A stretch of 35,851 nt of DNA from an uncultured Collinsella sp. GTDB lineage: Bacteria; Actinomycetota; Coriobacteriia; Coriobacteriales; Coriobacteriaceae. A program made the position numbers and the translations under genes. The notes under the pieces were generated by a model, which was not told the origin of the DNA, did not search any database, and worked only from the letters and a program-made list of their open reading frames with translations. The DNA lies in the NCBI GenBank assembly GCA_958427975.1, contig CAUAEH010000016.1:1-35851 (forward strand). The letters are read 5' to 3'. Of this stretch, positions 23,063 through 32,166 are shown piece after piece (position 1 is the stretch's first letter; every line of letters starts with the position of its first letter).

Positions 23063-25330
23063 TTAGCTCAGGTGCCAGATCTCGTCGTTGTACTGGGAGA
23101 TGGTGCGGTCGGACGAGAAGGTGCCGGCGTTGGCGATGTTGATCAGCGCCTTGCGCATCCAAGCGCCCTGGTCCTCGTAGTCGGCTAGCACGCGCTCCTT
23201 GGTCTGGATGTACTCCTCAATGTCGAGCAGGGCCATAAACCAGTCCTTGCCCTTAATGTCGTCGTGCAGGCGCTGCAGGCGCTCGGCGTTGCCGGTCGCC
23301 ATAAAGGCCGGGTTGGTGATGAAGTCCACCAGCAGTTTAATGCCGGGCTTGCAGTAGAGCGCACCGGCGTTGTAGGTGCCGTCGGCGTAGAGCTGCTCGA
23401 CTTGTTTGGACGAGGCACCAAAGGTATAGATGTTCTCGTCGCCCACGAGCTCGGCAATCTCCACGTTGGCGCCGTCGAGTGTGCACAGGGTCAGGGCGCC
23501 GTTGAGCATGAACTTCATGTTAGAGGTGCCGCTCGCCTCCTTGGAGGCCAGGCTGATCTGCTCGGAGATGTCGGCAGCGGGAATCACGCGCTCGGCGGCG
23601 GTGACGTTGTAGTTCTCGATCATGACGACCTGCAGGTAGGGAGCCACGTCGGGGTCGTTGGCGATCCACTGGGAAAGCGTCAGGATGAGGTGGATGATGT
23701 CCTGAGCGATGGTATAGGCAGGCGCTGCCTTGCCGCCAAAGATGATGGTGACGGGGTGCTTAGGTCTGTTACCGTTCTTGATGTCGAGGTACTTCCAGAT
23801 GATGTAGAGCGCGAGCATCTGCTGGCGCTTGTACTCGTGGATACGCTTGACCTGAACATCGATGATGGCGTTGGAGGGGATCGTCACACCCTGCTCGAGC
23901 GCCATGAACTGGCGCATGATGGTCTTTGCCTCGGTCTTGGTGGCGGCCAGGCGCTCAAGAATACTCTTATCGTCGGCGAAGTCGGCGAGCTTGCTCAAGT
24001 CGCCGGTGCTGCGCCAATCGGTACCGATCACATCGTCGAGCAGGCTGGCGAGCGCGGGGTTGGCTCCCTGGATCCAGCGGCGGAAGGTGATGCCGTTGGT
24101 CTTGTTGGAGAACTTCTCGGGGTAGATTTCGTAGAACGGATGAAGCTCGGTGTCCTCCAGGATTTTGGTGTGGAGTGCAGCGACGCCGTTGATGGAGAAG
24201 CCAAAGTGGATGTCCATGTGGGCCATGTGGACGGTGTCGTATTCGTCGATGATGGCAACGCGCGGGTCGTCGTGCTCGGCCTTTGCGATCTCATCGAGCT
24301 TGACGATAATGTCGGCGATGGCAGGGGAGACCTTTTGCAGGCTGGTGAGCGGCCACTTCTCGAGCGCCTCGGCAAGAATCGTGTGGTTAGTGTAGGCGAC
24401 CATGGAGCGTACGATGGTCACGGCCTCGTCAAACTCGATGTCGTGCTCGGTGGTGAGCAAGCGAATGAGCTCGGGGATGACCATGGTGGGGTGCGTGTCG
24501 TTAATCTGGACCACGGCGTAGTCGGCCAGATCGTGCAGGTTGCTGCCGCGCTCGATGGCCTCGTCGATCAGGAGCTGGGCGGCGTTGCTCACCATGAAGT
24601 ATTCCTGGTAGATGCGAAGCAGGCGGCCCTGCTCGTCGGAATCGTCGGGGTAGAGGAACAAGGTGAGGTTCTTGGCGATCTCGGTCTTGTCGAAGTCGAT
24701 GGAGCTGCCGGGGACCAGGCCGTCGTCGACGCTCGCCAGGTCGAACAGGCGCAGGCGGTTCTTGGTGGGCTGGCCGTAGCCAGGCACGTCGATGTTGACG
24801 AGCTTGGAGGTAACGGCAAAGTCGCCGAACTCAACGGTGTAGGAGCGGTCGTCATCGATCAGGATATCCTGCTCGCCGAGCCACTCGTCGGGGACGGCCT
24901 TCTGCTGATTGTCGACAAAGCGCTGACGGAACAGGCCGTAGTGGTAGTTGAGGCCCACGCCGTCGCCGGTCAGGCCCAGCGTGGCGATGGAATCCAGGAA
25001 GCACGCGGCCAGGCGGCCCAAGCCGCCGTTGCCGAGCGACGGCTCGACCTCAAACTCCTCAATCTTATTGAGGTCGTGGCCCGCGGCGGTGAGCTGGTCC
25101 TTAACCTCGCCATAGATACCGAGGTCGATCATGTTGTTGATGAGCAGCTTGCCGATCAAGAATTCGGCGGAGATGTAATAGAGCTTTTTCTTGCCATTGT
25201 TGAGCGGGCAGGCGGCTGAGCGCTCCTGCACGAGCTTAACGAGCAGTTTGTAAATGCGACGGTCATCGAGCTGCTCGAGCGAGATGCCAAAAGACTGCTC
25301 GGCGAGTTCTGCGAGATTGATACGGGGCAT
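23063..25330 (-). CDS. glgP: Glycogen / maltodextrin phosphorylase
   Basis: PLP enzyme that releases glucose-1-phosphate from alpha-1,4-glucans. SLGNGGLGRLAACFLDS and EASGTSNMKFMLNGALT are family signatures; the lysine in the latter (K606) binds PLP. TLDGANVEI follows. At 755 residues it is slightly short compared with E. coli GlgP (about 815) but includes all domains. ATG 25330 is preceded by AGGAGG at ideal distance; the longer upstream frame runs into non-coding DNA and is not real. It lies 128 bases downstream of malQ on the same strand, and the two act together on maltodextrins. Confidence 0.95.
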   Translation of the reverse strand: MPRINLAELAEQSFGISLEQLDDRRIYKLLVKLVQERSAACPLNNGKKKLYYISAEFLIGKLLINNMIDLGIYGEVKDQLTAAGHDLNKIEEFEVEPSLGNGGLGRLAACFLDSIATLGLTGDGVGLNYHYGLFRQRFVDNQQKAVPDEWLGEQDILIDDDRSYTVEFGDFAVTSKLVNIDVPGYGQPTKNRLRLFDLASVDDGLVPGSSIDFDKTEIAKNLTLFLYPDDSDEQGRLLRIYQEYFMVSNAAQLLIDEAIERGSNLHDLADYAVVQINDTHPTMVIPELIRLLTTEHDIEFDEAVTIVRSMVAYTNHTILAEALEKWPLTSLQKVSPAIADIIVKLDEIAKAEHDDPRVAIIDEYDTVHMAHMDIHFGFSINGVAALHTKILEDTELHPFYEIYPEKFSNKTNGITFRRWIQGANPALASLLDDVIGTDWRSTGDLSKLADFADDKSILERLAATKTEAKTIMRQFMALEQGVTIPSNAIIDVQVKRIHEYKRQQMLALYIIWKYLDIKNGNRPKHPVTIIFGGKAAPAYTIAQDIIHLILTLSQWIANDPDVAPYLQVVMIENYNVTAAERVIPAADISEQISLASKEASGTSNMKFMLNGALTLCTLDGANVEIAELVGDENIYTFGASSKQVEQLYADGTYNAGALYCKPGIKLLVDFITNPAFMATGNAERLQRLHDDIKGKDWFMALLDIEEYIQTKERVLADYEDQGAWMRKALINIANAGTFSSDRTISQYNDEIWHLS

Positions 25331-25377
25331 GTTTCCTCCTGTGATGGGTTGATTACATGTCTGCAATTCATAAGAAG

Positions 25378-25411
25378 CCCGCGCGAGGGGATTGGGGTGG
25401 CCTCGCGCGGG
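25378..25411 (-). promoter_or_regulatory. Intercistronic hairpin between malQ and glgP
   Basis: A perfect 11-base-pair GC stem (25378-25388 with 25401-25411) lies in the 128-base gap. Its tail has only a few T residues on the minus strand, so it is either a weak terminator or an mRNA-stabilising element. Confidence 0.5.
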
Positions 25412-25458
25412 TAAGCAAGCGCGTCCGCACGGTGTGGTGGGGTCGGGCGCGGTGGCTC

Positions 25459-26964
25459 CTATTGGGGAAGCTCGATTTCGGCTTCCGATGGGATGCGGAA
25501 GTAGGTCTCGGTCCAGTCGGTTAGCTTGTGCTCGAGCTCGCGGGTGATGGCGCCATCGAGCATGCGCCAGGTCCAGTTGCCGCCTAGGGTGGCGGGGGTG
25601 TTGATGCGCGCCTCGTTGCCCAGATTGAGCAGGTCCTGCATGGTGTAGATGCAGGTATCGCTCACGCTGGCGGCGATGGTGCGGTTGAGTGCGTCGGCTA
25701 TGGACTCGCTTACCTGCTGGTGGGTGTACAGGGCTGCCTGCTCGCGTTGACGCGGAGTGGCCGTACCCTCGAACCAACCGCGCGCCGTCTCGTTGTCGTG
25801 CGTGCCTACATAGGCGACGGTATTGGCGATGTAGTTATGCGGCAGGTAATACGAGTTGGTGCCCTCAAAGGCAAACTGCAAGATCTTCATGCCGGGGAAG
25901 CCCGAGGTGTCGCGCATATCGATGACGCCGGGGGTAAGGAAGCCCAGGTCCTCGGCGATAATAGGCAGCGTGCCGAGCTTTTCCTCGAGCGTCTTGAAGA
26001 ACTTGAGGCCGGGACCCTGTGTCCACGAACCGTAGGACGAGTCGGGCGAGGAGAACGGCACCTCCCAGTAGGCCTCAAAGCCACGGAAATGGTCCAGACG
26101 GATAACGTCGTACATGTTGAGTGCGGCGCGGATGCGGCCTTCCCACCAAGAGAAGCCGTCTGCTTCCATGGCATCCCAGTCATAGATGGGATTGCCCCAG
26201 TACTGGCCGGTGGCGGAGAACTGGTCGGGCGGTGTGCCGGCGACACTGACGGGGTTGCCGGCGGCGTCGATCTTAAAGAGCTCGGGACTTGCCCACATCT
26301 CGACGGAGTCGCGCGAGACGTAGATGGGCAGATCGCCGATGATCAGGATGTCGCGCTCGTTGGCGTATGCCTTGAGGCGGCTCCACTGACGGTCGAAGAA
26401 GTACTGCGTCATCTGGTGGTAGAGCATGCGCGCGGGATGGGCGGCGCAGACCTTGGCGGATGCTTCGCCGCGGGTGCGCAGTTCTGCGGGCCACTCCCAA
26501 AATGCCTTGAGTCCGCACTCCTCTTTGACGGTCATGAACTCGCAGTAGGGAATAAGCCAGTCTTTGTTTGCCTGGACAAAGTCGTCGAAATCGGCTGGCT
26601 TGTCGGAGGTGAAGCGCTCGGCGGCGCGGTCGAGAATCTGGCGGCGACCGCTAAAAATCGCGCCATAGTCGACGTTGTTGGGGTCGGAGCCCAGATACAC
26701 ACCGTCGATATCGCGCTGTTCCAGATAGCCGGCCTCGATAAGCTCGGCAAAGTCGATGAAATTGGGGTTGCCCGCACGGGCCGAGAACGACTGATAGGGT
26801 GAGTCGCCATAGCTCGTCGTCGTAAGGGGCAGAATCTGCCAATAATGTTGTTTGCACGAGACGAGGAAATCGACAAAGTCGTAGGCATTCCAGCCAAAGC
26901 CGCCGATGCCGTACGGTCCGGGCAGGGATGAGATGGGCATGAGAACACCGCTTGCACGCTCCAT
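25459..26964 (-). CDS. malQ: 4-alpha-glucanotransferase (amylomaltase)
   Basis: Rearranges alpha-1,4-glucan chains, making longer maltodextrins for GlgP and freeing glucose. GH77 features are visible: SSLPGPYGIGGFG at the start, IRLDHFRGFEAYWEVP carrying the nucleophile Asp, IAEDLG with the acid/base Glu, and THDNETARGWF. I chose ATG 26964 (501 aa, the usual length), preceded by GGTGAG; a longer frame to 27126 would run through the promoter and operator and is not supported. Transcribed with glgP. Confidence 0.93.
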   Translation of the reverse strand: MERASGVLMPISSLPGPYGIGGFGWNAYDFVDFLVSCKQHYWQILPLTTTSYGDSPYQSFSARAGNPNFIDFAELIEAGYLEQRDIDGVYLGSDPNNVDYGAIFSGRRQILDRAAERFTSDKPADFDDFVQANKDWLIPYCEFMTVKEECGLKAFWEWPAELRTRGEASAKVCAAHPARMLYHQMTQYFFDRQWSRLKAYANERDILIIGDLPIYVSRDSVEMWASPELFKIDAAGNPVSVAGTPPDQFSATGQYWGNPIYDWDAMEADGFSWWEGRIRAALNMYDVIRLDHFRGFEAYWEVPFSSPDSSYGSWTQGPGLKFFKTLEEKLGTLPIIAEDLGFLTPGVIDMRDTSGFPGMKILQFAFEGTNSYYLPHNYIANTVAYVGTHDNETARGWFEGTATPRQREQAALYTHQQVSESIADALNRTIAASVSDTCIYTMQDLLNLGNEARINTPATLGGNWTWRMLDGAITRELEHKLTDWTETYFRIPSEAEIELPQ

Positions 26965-27061
26965 GGATGTGCTCACCAACCTTCTTGTTGTGGGATCGGC
27001 CTGCAGATGGGTGAACAGCCCGTCCCGAGTTTTAGAGTCGATGTCCCTATTGTAGAACATG

Positions 27062-27073
27062 TTGTTTAAACAT
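27062..27073. promoter_or_regulatory. HutC-type operator upstream of malQ
   Basis: TTGTTTAAACAT contains GTTTAAAC and matches 11 of 12 bases of the TTGTTTAAACAA set near 17-18 kb. It is about 100 bases before the malQ start, next to TACAAT read on the minus strand, a possible -10 box. Confidence 0.6.
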
Positions 27074-27127
27074 GTATAGGCGAGATAAAAAAGTTGGCCC
27101 ATTTTCGGTAAATGGTTACGCGTCATG

Positions 27128-27161
27128 AAAAAGCCCCGGTCTCACATCGTGAGATCGGGGC
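27128..27161 (-). terminator. Intrinsic terminator of galE
   Basis: A 13-base-pair stem (27133-27145 with 27149-27161, one G-T pair) is followed on the minus strand by five T residues (AAAAA at 27128-27132 on the given strand). Confidence 0.85.
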
Positions 27162-27184
27162 AAGAACGGTATGTAGGTTTTTTG

Positions 27185-28246
27185 CTACTCGGCGTCAGCG
27201 AAGCCGTTGGGGTTATGGCTCTGCCAATTCCAGCTGTCGCGGCACATGTCCGCGATATCGTACTGGGCCTTCCAGCCCATCATGCGCTCGGCCTTGGAGG
27301 CATCGCACCAGTTGGCGGCGATGTCGCCGGCACGGCGCTCGCGAATCACGTAGGGCAGCTCCTTGCCGCATGCCTTGGAGAAGGCGGCGACGACCTCGAG
27401 CACCGAGGTGCCGGTGCCGGTGCCCAGGTTAAAGATCTCGACGCCGGTTTTGCCATTCATCCAGTTGAGGGCGGCAACGTGACCAGATGCCAGGTCGCAC
27501 ACGTGGATGTAGTCGCGCACGCCGGTGCCGTCGGGGGTGGGGTAGTCGTTGCCAAAGACCTGAACGGCCTCGAGCTTGCCCACGGCGACCTGGGCGACAT
27601 AGGGAACCAGGTTGTTGGGGATGCCCTTGGGGTCCTCGCCGATCAAGCCTGACGGATGGGCACCGATGGGGTTGAAGTAACGGAGCAGCACGACGTCCCA
27701 CTCGGGGTCGGCGGTGTGGACATCCATGAGGATCTGCTCAATCATCCACTTGGTCCAACCGTAGGGGTTGGTCGCGGGCTTCTTGGGGTCTTCCTCGGTG
27801 ACAGGCGGATTGTCCGGATCGCCGTAGACGGTCGAGGAGCTCGAGAAGATGATGGACTTGCAGCCATGGTTGCGCATGACGTCAATGAGCACCAGGGTGT
27901 TCTCGATGTTGTTGTGGTAGTACTCGACGGGCTTGCTCACCGATTCGCCGACGGCCTTAAAGCCAGCGAAGTGGATGACGCGGTCGATCTGGTGGGTATC
28001 GAAGATCTTGTTCATCGCATCGCGGTCGAGCACGTTGGCCTCGTAGAAGGTGAGGTTCTTGGCGGCCTCGTCGCCCACGATGGTCTTGACGCGGTCGATG
28101 GCGACGGCGCTGGAGTTGGAGAGGTCATCGACGACGACGACCTGGTAGCCGCCCTCGAGCAGCTGAACGACAGTGTGGGAACCGATGAAGCCGGCACCGC
28201 CGGTAACAAGGACGCAGGTGTCTTTGGGGTCGAGTGCTTGGGACAT
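27185..28246 (-). CDS. galE: UDP-glucose 4-epimerase
   Basis: Interconverts UDP-glucose and UDP-galactose using tightly bound NAD. TGGAGFIGSH is the Rossmann NAD motif, SSSSTVYG carries the catalytic Ser region and YGWTK is the YxxxK catalytic pair. The 353 residues match the family. AGGAG lies six bases before ATG 28246; upstream extensions have no good site. It is divergent from the CHAP hydrolase gene and links to the neighbouring sugar genes through UDP-sugar supply, though it has its own terminator. Confidence 0.95.
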   Translation of the reverse strand: MSQALDPKDTCVLVTGGAGFIGSHTVVQLLEGGYQVVVVDDLSNSSAVAIDRVKTIVGDEAAKNLTFYEANVLDRDAMNKIFDTHQIDRVIHFAGFKAVGESVSKPVEYYHNNIENTLVLIDVMRNHGCKSIIFSSSSTVYGDPDNPPVTEEDPKKPATNPYGWTKWMIEQILMDVHTADPEWDVVLLRYFNPIGAHPSGLIGEDPKGIPNNLVPYVAQVAVGKLEAVQVFGNDYPTPDGTGVRDYIHVCDLASGHVAALNWMNGKTGVEIFNLGTGTGTSVLEVVAAFSKACGKELPYVIRERRAGDIAANWCDASKAERMMGWKAQYDIADMCRDSWNWQSHNPNGFADAE

Positions 28247-28513
28247 GTAGTCTCCTATCGAATCAGGAACACTTCTTGAGGGGAGTATAGCGCAGCTAGG
28301 TGCGGTGCAACTGTTTGACACAATGAAGAGCAGGGCAATGATAACGTACTCATAGGACGGGAATGCATAACGGTTTCTTGGTAATTCCAGGCCGTGCGCA
28401 TGCCGCCGGCCGTGCGGTTTTCTGCCGTTCGTGGAAATCGTTGGGATGCGTCGGATGTACGGTAATATGTATGTCTTGAGCGACATATAAACAAAACATG
28501 TAACGGAGTACAT

Positions 28514-29719
28514 ATGTCACCAAACAGCGATTCCATCTTTACTCAGGAGCTCTCGCGCCGCACCGCCCTCAAGGCCCTGTTCGGCGCCGCTTCTGCTGCA
28601 GTTCTTTTTGGCCTGCCTGCCCGCGCCCATGCTGCCGAGGCCAGCCAGGAAACCACCGACAAACTGAATGCCGCCCAGGCCCAGCTCGACGAGGTCCAGG
28701 CCCAGCTTGATAGCATCGCTAACGAGTATGCGGCGCTCGCTAACAAGAACGCTCAGACACTCAACGATATCGAGGGCGTCCAGGGCCAGATTGACGACAC
28801 CCAGGAGCAGATCGACACCAAGAAGTCAGAGCTCAAGAAGAAGCGTAACGAGCTTTCCGATCGCGTGGCGGCAAGCTACAAGTCGGGTGGCACCAACATC
28901 CTGTCGTTGCTGCTCGCTTCTGGTTCGTTTGAGGAGCTCGTCGCCAACGCACATTACGTCGAGAAGATCAATAAGAGCGACCGTGACGCCATCGAGGACA
29001 TCCAGACCATCCAGCAAGAGCTCGATACACAGAAGTCCGAGCTTGAGTCGCAAAAAGCCGACTTGGAGAAGCTCAAGGACCAGCAGACTTCTCAGATGCG
29101 GGACATGCAGGCCAAGCAGCAGGAGGTCCAGACGGTTCTGAACGGCCTCTCCGACGATGTCAAGGAGCTCATGGCCCAGCGCGATTCCGAGATTCTTGCT
29201 GCCGCCCAGGCCGAGGAGGCTGCCAGGAAGGCTGCCGCTGCCGCGGCTGCCGCGAACAAGAACAATTCCTACTCGGGTGGTTCAAGCTCGGGTGGTGGAT
29301 CGTATGCCGGCGGTACCCCGCAGCAGAATGCCGGCTCGGGCAAGCAGCAGGCCGTCGTCAACGCTTGCTACTCCACGCCCTCGCCTGGCCAGAACTGGTG
29401 CGCGGCATGGGTCTCCAACGTCTTCCGCAACGCCGGCGTTGGTTACTTTGGCGGTAACGCGTGCGACATGTTTAACGCATGGTGCTATAGCTCCGACCGC
29501 TCGGCGCTGCAGGTGGGCATGATTGTTGCCGACTCATCGCATAGCGGTACCGGCATGCCGGGCCTGATTTATGGCCACGTGGGCATCTACGTTGGCGGCG
29601 GCATCGTTATGAGTAACGAGGGCGCCATCACGTCGAGGTCGCTTGACTCGTTCATTGGGTTCTACGGCACTGGCTCTGGCGTGCGCTGGGGCTGGCTTGG
29701 CGGTATTGCGCTGTCGTAA
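28514..29719 (+). CDS. Exported coiled-coil CHAP-type peptidoglycan hydrolase (PcsB/CwlO-like)
   Basis: A 401-residue exported protein. Residues 13-41 are a twin-arginine-type signal (SRRTALKALFG, hydrophobic stretch, cleavage near AHA). Residues about 45-235 form a long coiled coil of the PcsB/CwlO kind (repeats of Gln, Leu, Glu and Lys, with LLASGSFEELVANAHYV between two helical arms). Residues about 236-280 are an Ala, then Ser/Gly linker. Residues about 280-401 look like a CHAP domain: QNWCAAWVSNVF with C296, YGHVGIYVGGGIVMSNEG with H355. In Gram-positive bacteria such proteins cut peptidoglycan at the septum under FtsEX control; this is inferred. GGAG precedes the ATG. A Tat rather than Sec signal is unusual for this family. 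Confidence 0.88.
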   Translation: MSPNSDSIFTQELSRRTALKALFGAASAAVLFGLPARAHAAEASQETTDKLNAAQAQLDEVQAQLDSIANEYAALANKNAQTLNDIEGVQGQIDDTQEQIDTKKSELKKKRNELSDRVAASYKSGGTNILSLLLASGSFEELVANAHYVEKINKSDRDAIEDIQTIQQELDTQKSELESQKADLEKLKDQQTSQMRDMQAKQQEVQTVLNGLSDDVKELMAQRDSEILAAAQAEEAARKAAAAAAAANKNNSYSGGSSSGGGSYAGGTPQQNAGSGKQQAVVNACYSTPSPGQNWCAAWVSNVFRNAGVGYFGGNACDMFNAWCYSSDRSALQVGMIVADSSHSGTGMPGLIYGHVGIYVGGGIVMSNEGAITSRSLDSFIGFYGTGSGVRWGWLGGIALS

Positions 29720-29728
29720 CGATAAGTT

Positions 29729-29859
29729 GGGCCGGGACAGTCCGAGAGGCATAAGGTTGCCTGCTCGGACAGTCCTGCTCGCGCGGAGAGCACATTAAGT
29801 GCTCTCCGGCTCGTGCGGAACTCGCGATCAACCTTATGCCTCTCGGACTGTCCCGGCCC
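29729..29859 (+). repeat. Dispersed hairpin repeat, copy B, with 31-bp perfect outer arms
   Basis: The arms 29729-29759 and 29829-29859 are perfect reverse complements over 31 bases. The 69-base interior holds a perfect ten-base hairpin (29784-29793 with 29799-29808, loop ATTAA) and the shared core CGTGCGGAACTCGCGAT. It is the intact form of the elements at 7002-7116 and 11905-11970. It follows the stop codon of the CHAP gene by nine bases and is followed by a separate terminator. No open reading frame or transposase-like features are seen. Confidence 0.85.
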
Positions 29860-29911
29860 TCTCGGGTTCGGGGCGCGACACACCGGACTGGTTTATCTGA
29901 ATTAATATGGC

Positions 29912-29939
29912 GAAGGCCCCTTTCGGGGCCTTCTTTTTT
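29912..29939 (+). terminator. Intrinsic terminator of the CHAP gene, overlapping the end of murB
   Basis: A nine-base-pair stem (29912-29920 with 29925-29933, loop TTTC) is followed by six T residues. The T-run touches the stop codon of murB on the opposite strand. Confidence 0.9.
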
Positions 29940-30900
29940 ATAAGAATTCGCCTACTCGGTGGACTTCGGGTTCTAGGTCTACGTTGAACTGCTCTTTGAC
30001 GGTTGCTTGGATGTGGCGGATGAGTTCGTCGACGTCGGCTGCGGTGGCGTGGTCGGCGTTGACGATGAAGCCGCAGTGTTTTTCGCTCACCTGGGCACCG
30101 CCGACCGCGTGGCCGCGCAAACCGGCGTCCATGATGAGCTTGCCGGCAAAGTGGCCCTCGGGGCGCTTGAAAGTGGAGCCGGCGCTCGGCATGTCGAGCG
30201 GCTGCTTGTCCTCGCGGCGCTGACGGTAGTCGTCCATGTCGGCCTTGATCATCGCGGCGTTGCCCGGGGCGAGATTGAAGGTGGCCGAAAGCACGATGAA
30301 GCCGTCGTCGGCGATGCGGCTCTTGCGATAACCCAGGTTGAGCTCGTCGACATCGAACTCGATGATATTGCCACTGCCGCGGGTGCCGTCGTCGAGCATG
30401 CGAGCGGGCTTGTAGACGCGTACAGATTCCAGCACATCGGCCATGCAGGCACCGTAGGCACCGGCGTTCATGTAGCAGGCGCCGCCGACCGATCCAGGGA
30501 TACCCGAGATGGGCTCCATGCCGGTGAGGTCGGCCTCGGCTGCTGCCGCGGCGACATCGGAAAGCAAGGCGCCGGCTGCCGCCGTGACGTGCGTGCCATC
30601 GACGGTGATGTCGGAGAGGCCTTCGCCCAGCGCTACGACGACGCCGCGGATGCCCTTGTCACCGACGAGTAGGTCGGAGCCGTTGCCCACGATGGTGAGC
30701 GGCAGATCGCAGCGATAACAGGTATCGAGCGTGGCGACGAGGCCCTGCTCGGTGTCGGGCGTGACAAAGACATCGGCCGGGCCGCCGATCTTAAACGTGG
30801 TGTGCTCGCGCATGGGCTCGCTCATCAGTACGTTGTCCTCGCCAGCAACGCCGGCGAGCGCGCAAAGCAGGTCCTCGTTAAAAAAGTCGTTCTCGTGCAT
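29938..30900 (-). CDS. murB: UDP-N-acetylenolpyruvoylglucosamine reductase
   Basis: FAD enzyme making UDP-MurNAc for peptidoglycan. FKIGGPADVFV, GNGSDLLV and ISGIPGSVGGACYMNAGAYG are FAD- and substrate-binding signatures; SAGSTFKRPEGHFAGKLI contains the catalytic Ser and EPEVHRVG the C-terminal Glu. The 320 residues fit the short type. ATG 30900 is chosen because the longer frame to 30999 adds non-conserved residues; GGCGG precedes it at eight bases. Divergent from the LacI regulator. Confidence 0.93.
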   Translation of the reverse strand: MHENDFFNEDLLCALAGVAGEDNVLMSEPMREHTTFKIGGPADVFVTPDTEQGLVATLDTCYRCDLPLTIVGNGSDLLVGDKGIRGVVVALGEGLSDITVDGTHVTAAAGALLSDVAAAAAEADLTGMEPISGIPGSVGGACYMNAGAYGACMADVLESVRVYKPARMLDDGTRGSGNIIEFDVDELNLGYRKSRIADDGFIVLSATFNLAPGNAAMIKADMDDYRQRREDKQPLDMPSAGSTFKRPEGHFAGKLIMDAGLRGHAVGGAQVSEKHCGFIVNADHATAADVDELIRHIQATVKEQFNVDLEPEVHRVGEFL

Positions 30901-31083
30901 ACGAATATCCGCCTTTTGGTGGTTGTTGTCATCAATCGATTGCAATATACCCCACCTGGACGGATTTGGTGCGCTGACGGCGATAAAACAGCCGTCCACC
31001 GGATTGGTAAAGTGTTTATCACCGAGGTAGATGGGCAGTCGCTATACTTTCAAGAGATTGCGCGTAAACCCGGAAGGAGCGAG

Positions 31084-32112
31084 ATGGCCAACAAAGTCAC
31101 CCTCAAGCAGATCGCCCAGGAGGTGGGGCTTTCCCCTTCGTCGGTTTCGCTTGTACTCAATAATCGGCCTTGTCGCATCTCGGAAGAAAACCGCAAGCTC
31201 ATCAAGGAGGTTGCGGCGCGCAACCACTATGTTCCTAACCAGATCGCGCGCAGCCTGGTCATGCGCGAGTCGCGTACGCTGGGCCTTATCGTTCCCAATA
31301 TCGAGAGCCGCTTTTTTGCCTCGCTCGCCGGCAGCTTGGAAAAGCGCTGTCGCGAGGACGGCTATGCACTCTTTATTACCAGCTCGGGTGGAAGCGCCGA
31401 TGACGATCTGGAACTGCTACGCCAGCTGGTGACGCGCGGCGTCGATGGTGTGTTCCTGGTCGTGGGCGACGAGTTCTCCGACGATCGCGCCCTGCGCGAG
31501 GAAGTGAGCCATCTGCCTATCCCTGCCGTGATGGTCGACCGCGCCATTGAGGGCCTCGAGTGCGACAAGGTGATGTTCGACCACGAGATGGGTGGCTACA
31601 TGGCCACCCGCTATCTGATCGAGCAAGGCCACCGTCGCATCGCCTGTCTGGTTAACGCGCGTCGCTCCAATACGGGTCGCAAACGACTCGCCGGTTACGA
31701 ACGCGCGCTGCGCGAGGTGGGGCTGCCCATCGACGCGCGCCTGGAGTTTGAGAGCGAATATTACATCCCGAGTGCCTATGAGGCCTCGGAGGCTGTGCTT
31801 GCAACCGATGCCACCGCCGTGTTCGCAAGCTCGGACAACATTGCCCTCGGTTTGCTCAAGCGCTTGCACGAGATGGGGAAGAGCATCCCGGGCGATATCT
31901 CGGTCGTAAGCTATGACAACTCGGCGGCCGACGTTCTCTTTGAGCCGGCACTGACCGCGATTGAGCAGGATCCTGGTGTCCTCGCGGAGCATGCTTTTGG
32001 CTGCATGTCCAAGCGTCTTGCCGGTAGGGGCGGTAGACGTGCCGAAGAGGTCGTTCTGGAGCCGGCGCTTATCGTGAAGGGCAGCGTGCTTAACCTTACC
32101 GAATATAGCTAA
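31084..32112 (+). CDS. LacI-family transcriptional regulator
   Basis: A 342-residue repressor or activator. Residues 5-26 (TLKQIAQEVGLSPSSVSLVL) are the helix-turn-helix, with a hinge helix near 50-60 and a periplasmic-binding-like sugar domain (GLIVPNIESRFFASLAGSLE, SSDNIALGLLK, SVVSYDNSAA) to the end. AAGGAG precedes the ATG. It is flanked by murB and a small unknown gene, neither a clear target, so its sugar and regulon are unknown. It could act on the sugar genes nearby, but those operators look like GntR sites. Confidence 0.9.
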   Translation: MANKVTLKQIAQEVGLSPSSVSLVLNNRPCRISEENRKLIKEVAARNHYVPNQIARSLVMRESRTLGLIVPNIESRFFASLAGSLEKRCREDGYALFITSSGGSADDDLELLRQLVTRGVDGVFLVVGDEFSDDRALREEVSHLPIPAVMVDRAIEGLECDKVMFDHEMGGYMATRYLIEQGHRRIACLVNARRSNTGRKRLAGYERALREVGLPIDARLEFESEYYIPSAYEASEAVLATDATAVFASSDNIALGLLKRLHEMGKSIPGDISVVSYDNSAADVLFEPALTAIEQDPGVLAEHAFGCMSKRLAGRGGRRAEEVVLEPALIVKGSVLNLTEYS

Positions 32113-32166
32113 GCGCACTTGTTTGTTTGCATAGATTGCATGCGGAGCGTCCGCTATTTGCCGGCG

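Noticed and set aside
23264..25219. Plus-strand frame of 651 codons opposite glgP
   Set aside because: Val/Gly/Asp-rich sequence without domains, antisense to an evident phosphorylase.
29729..29859. Insertion sequence or MITE with terminal repeats
   Set aside because: No target-site duplication or transposase is evident around the arms and the interior is conserved in its own right; kept as a hairpin repeat with mobility left open.
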